In this document: one piece after another, positions 7,858 through 8,258 of the stretch
Numbering within the stretch: the first letter of the stretch is position 1
Layout: every line of letters starts with the position of its first letter
From: Planctomycetaceae bacterium
Lineage (GTDB): Bacteria > Planctomycetota > Planctomycetia > Planctomycetales > Planctomycetaceae
Assembly (NCBI GenBank): GCA_020426085.1
Contig: JAGQQP010000168.1
Location: 1 to 8,258, forward strand
Direction of reading: 5' to 3'
Length of the DNA: 8,258 nt
Notes under the pieces: generated by a model
Told to the model about the DNA's origin: nothing
The model's input: the letters and a program-made list of their open reading frames with translations, nothing else
Database searches by the model: none
Position numbers and translations under genes: made by a program

Positions 7858-7972
7858 AAAGAAAAAACGGAACAATTCCGCTCACAAATAAAATTCCGAA
7901 AATCCCCAGCTCATAAACCAGGAACTCTCCTACGCTAACTAGACAGAAGCTGTCTGCGAAAGGTTCGCGCAT
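7850..7972 (-). CDS. Possible 40-residue membrane peptide (doubtful)
   Basis: The minus-strand frame from the ATG at 7972 reads MREPFADSFCLVSVGE, then a hydrophobic run at about 17-38 (FLVYELGIFGILF and onwards), ending FFLSR before TAA at 7852-7850. It would be a single-span membrane peptide. No SD precedes the ATG, the stop lies in the loop of the stronger terminator hairpin, and hydrophobicity is easily produced by a T-rich strand. Probably not real; kept because of the long uncharged run. Confidence 0.2.
   Translation of the reverse strand: MREPFADSFCLVSVGEFLVYELGIFGILFVSGIVPFFLSR
7862..7880 (-). terminator. Weaker intrinsic terminator-like hairpin, minus strand (first of two)
   Basis: On the minus strand CGGAA-ttg-TTCCG (7880-7868) is followed directly by TTTTTT (7867-7862). 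The stem is only 5 bp, but the abutting U-run and the second hairpin 4 bases further on suggest tandem terminators. Confidence 0.4.
7882..7914 (-). CDS. Possible 10-residue leader peptide (speculative)
   Basis: ATG at 7914 opens MSWGFSEFYL followed by TGA. GGAGAG (7930-7925 on the minus strand) lies 10 bases upstream as an SD. Four of ten residues are aromatic (W, F, F, Y), and the peptide ends one base before the first of the tandem hairpin-U6 elements. This is the geometry of a transcription-attenuation leader. It overlaps the 40-codon reading in another frame, so at most one is likely to be used. Confidence 0.25.
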   Translation of the reverse strand: MSWGFSEFYL

Positions 7973-8258
7973 TTTTGACAGTTTTCGGTAAAATGTCGAA
8001 TCTTTCAAGAGATCTTTTGCAAAATCCGCTCTGTTTCTACGACTGACAGGGATTCATCCAAAAACTGATTAAAACGTATCTTATTACTGAATAAGACCTT
8101 ACACGCTAACCGCCAGGCTCTTCCAACAGTAACATATTTTCAGTTATTTTTCTGTTTTTCAGATCGCTGGGAGAACTTCTGGCTGGAAATAATGGAGAAA
8201 ACTTTGAACCCTCCCTGCAAAGTCTTAACGGGGAGATAGGTTTTTGTAACCATTGCCT

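Larger units (their letters stand above)
7797..8258. other. AT-rich, hairpin-rich region without a recognisable gene
   Basis: These 462 bases contain no long ORF or known RNA gene that I can identify. The stretch includes the minus-strand tandem terminators (7835-7880), two adjacent perfect hairpins (AGACAG-aag-CTGTCT at 7941-7955 and GCGAA-agg-TTCGC at 7956-7968), a 7-bp palindrome TCTTATT-actg-AATAAGA (8079-8096) and ACTTTG/CAAAGT (8201-8223). The minus frame is open from the window edge to a stop at 8106-8108, without family resemblance. It is best read as an intergenic region that may hold a small RNA or a structured leader. Confidence 0.6.

Noticed and set aside
8106..8258. Minus-strand frame open from the right edge for 51 codons, and a 37-codon ORF from ATG 8253
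   Set aside because: Neither translation shows a recognisable motif, no SD supports 8253, and the surrounding sequence is AT-rich; a partial gene entering from the right cannot be excluded but is not supported.

Overview
The window reads as an ordinary chromosomal segment of a Gram-negative bacterium with about 50% GC. A member of the Planctomycetota, Gimesia-like, is my best guess. The reasons are a KDO-activation gene (LPS-type envelope), a DUF420-type membrane protein of a kind I associate with that phylum, scattered single biosynthetic genes instead of operons, a lone ECF sigma factor, and weak or absent Shine-Dalgarno (SD) sequences before several clear genes. This assignment is inference; no rRNA or other marker is present.

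Layout from left to right: the 3' end of a lactonase-type beta-propeller gene (to 257); trpF (357-1016); an extended -10 promoter followed by a single-domain response regulator (1224-1652); a convergent gene for a four-helix DUF420 membrane protein (1666-2160, minus); then a plus-strand run of kdsB (2395-3147), pyrG (3358-4992), truB (5051-5983) and a YceF-type maf gene (6032-6607). A bidirectional hairpin terminator (6639-6674) separates maf from a convergent ECF sigma gene (6696-7247, minus).

kdsB and pyrG make functional neighbours: KdsB consumes CTP to activate KDO and PyrG makes CTP. truB (tRNA modification) and maf (hydrolysis of modified nucleotides) are housekeeping genes read in the same direction. 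The gaps in this run (210, 58 and 48 bases) allow co-transcription of pyrG-truB-maf, and the terminator after maf fits as its end. trpF stands alone, without other trp genes.

From about 7250 to 8258 there is no recognisable conserved gene. This part is dense in hairpins. It holds a 94-codon minus-strand ORF with a perfect AGGAGGT ribosome binding site. Its leader carries two tandem hairpin-plus-U6 elements, preceded by a 10-codon aromatic-rich mini-ORF and two more hairpins. This is the part of the window most likely to hold something undescribed: a structured leader, attenuator or small RNA. The second candidate is the pyrG leader, where two copies of TTCCTGA could each pair with an AGGAAG ribosome-binding-like sequence. 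I saw no CRISPR array, tRNA, rRNA, insertion sequence or phage gene.
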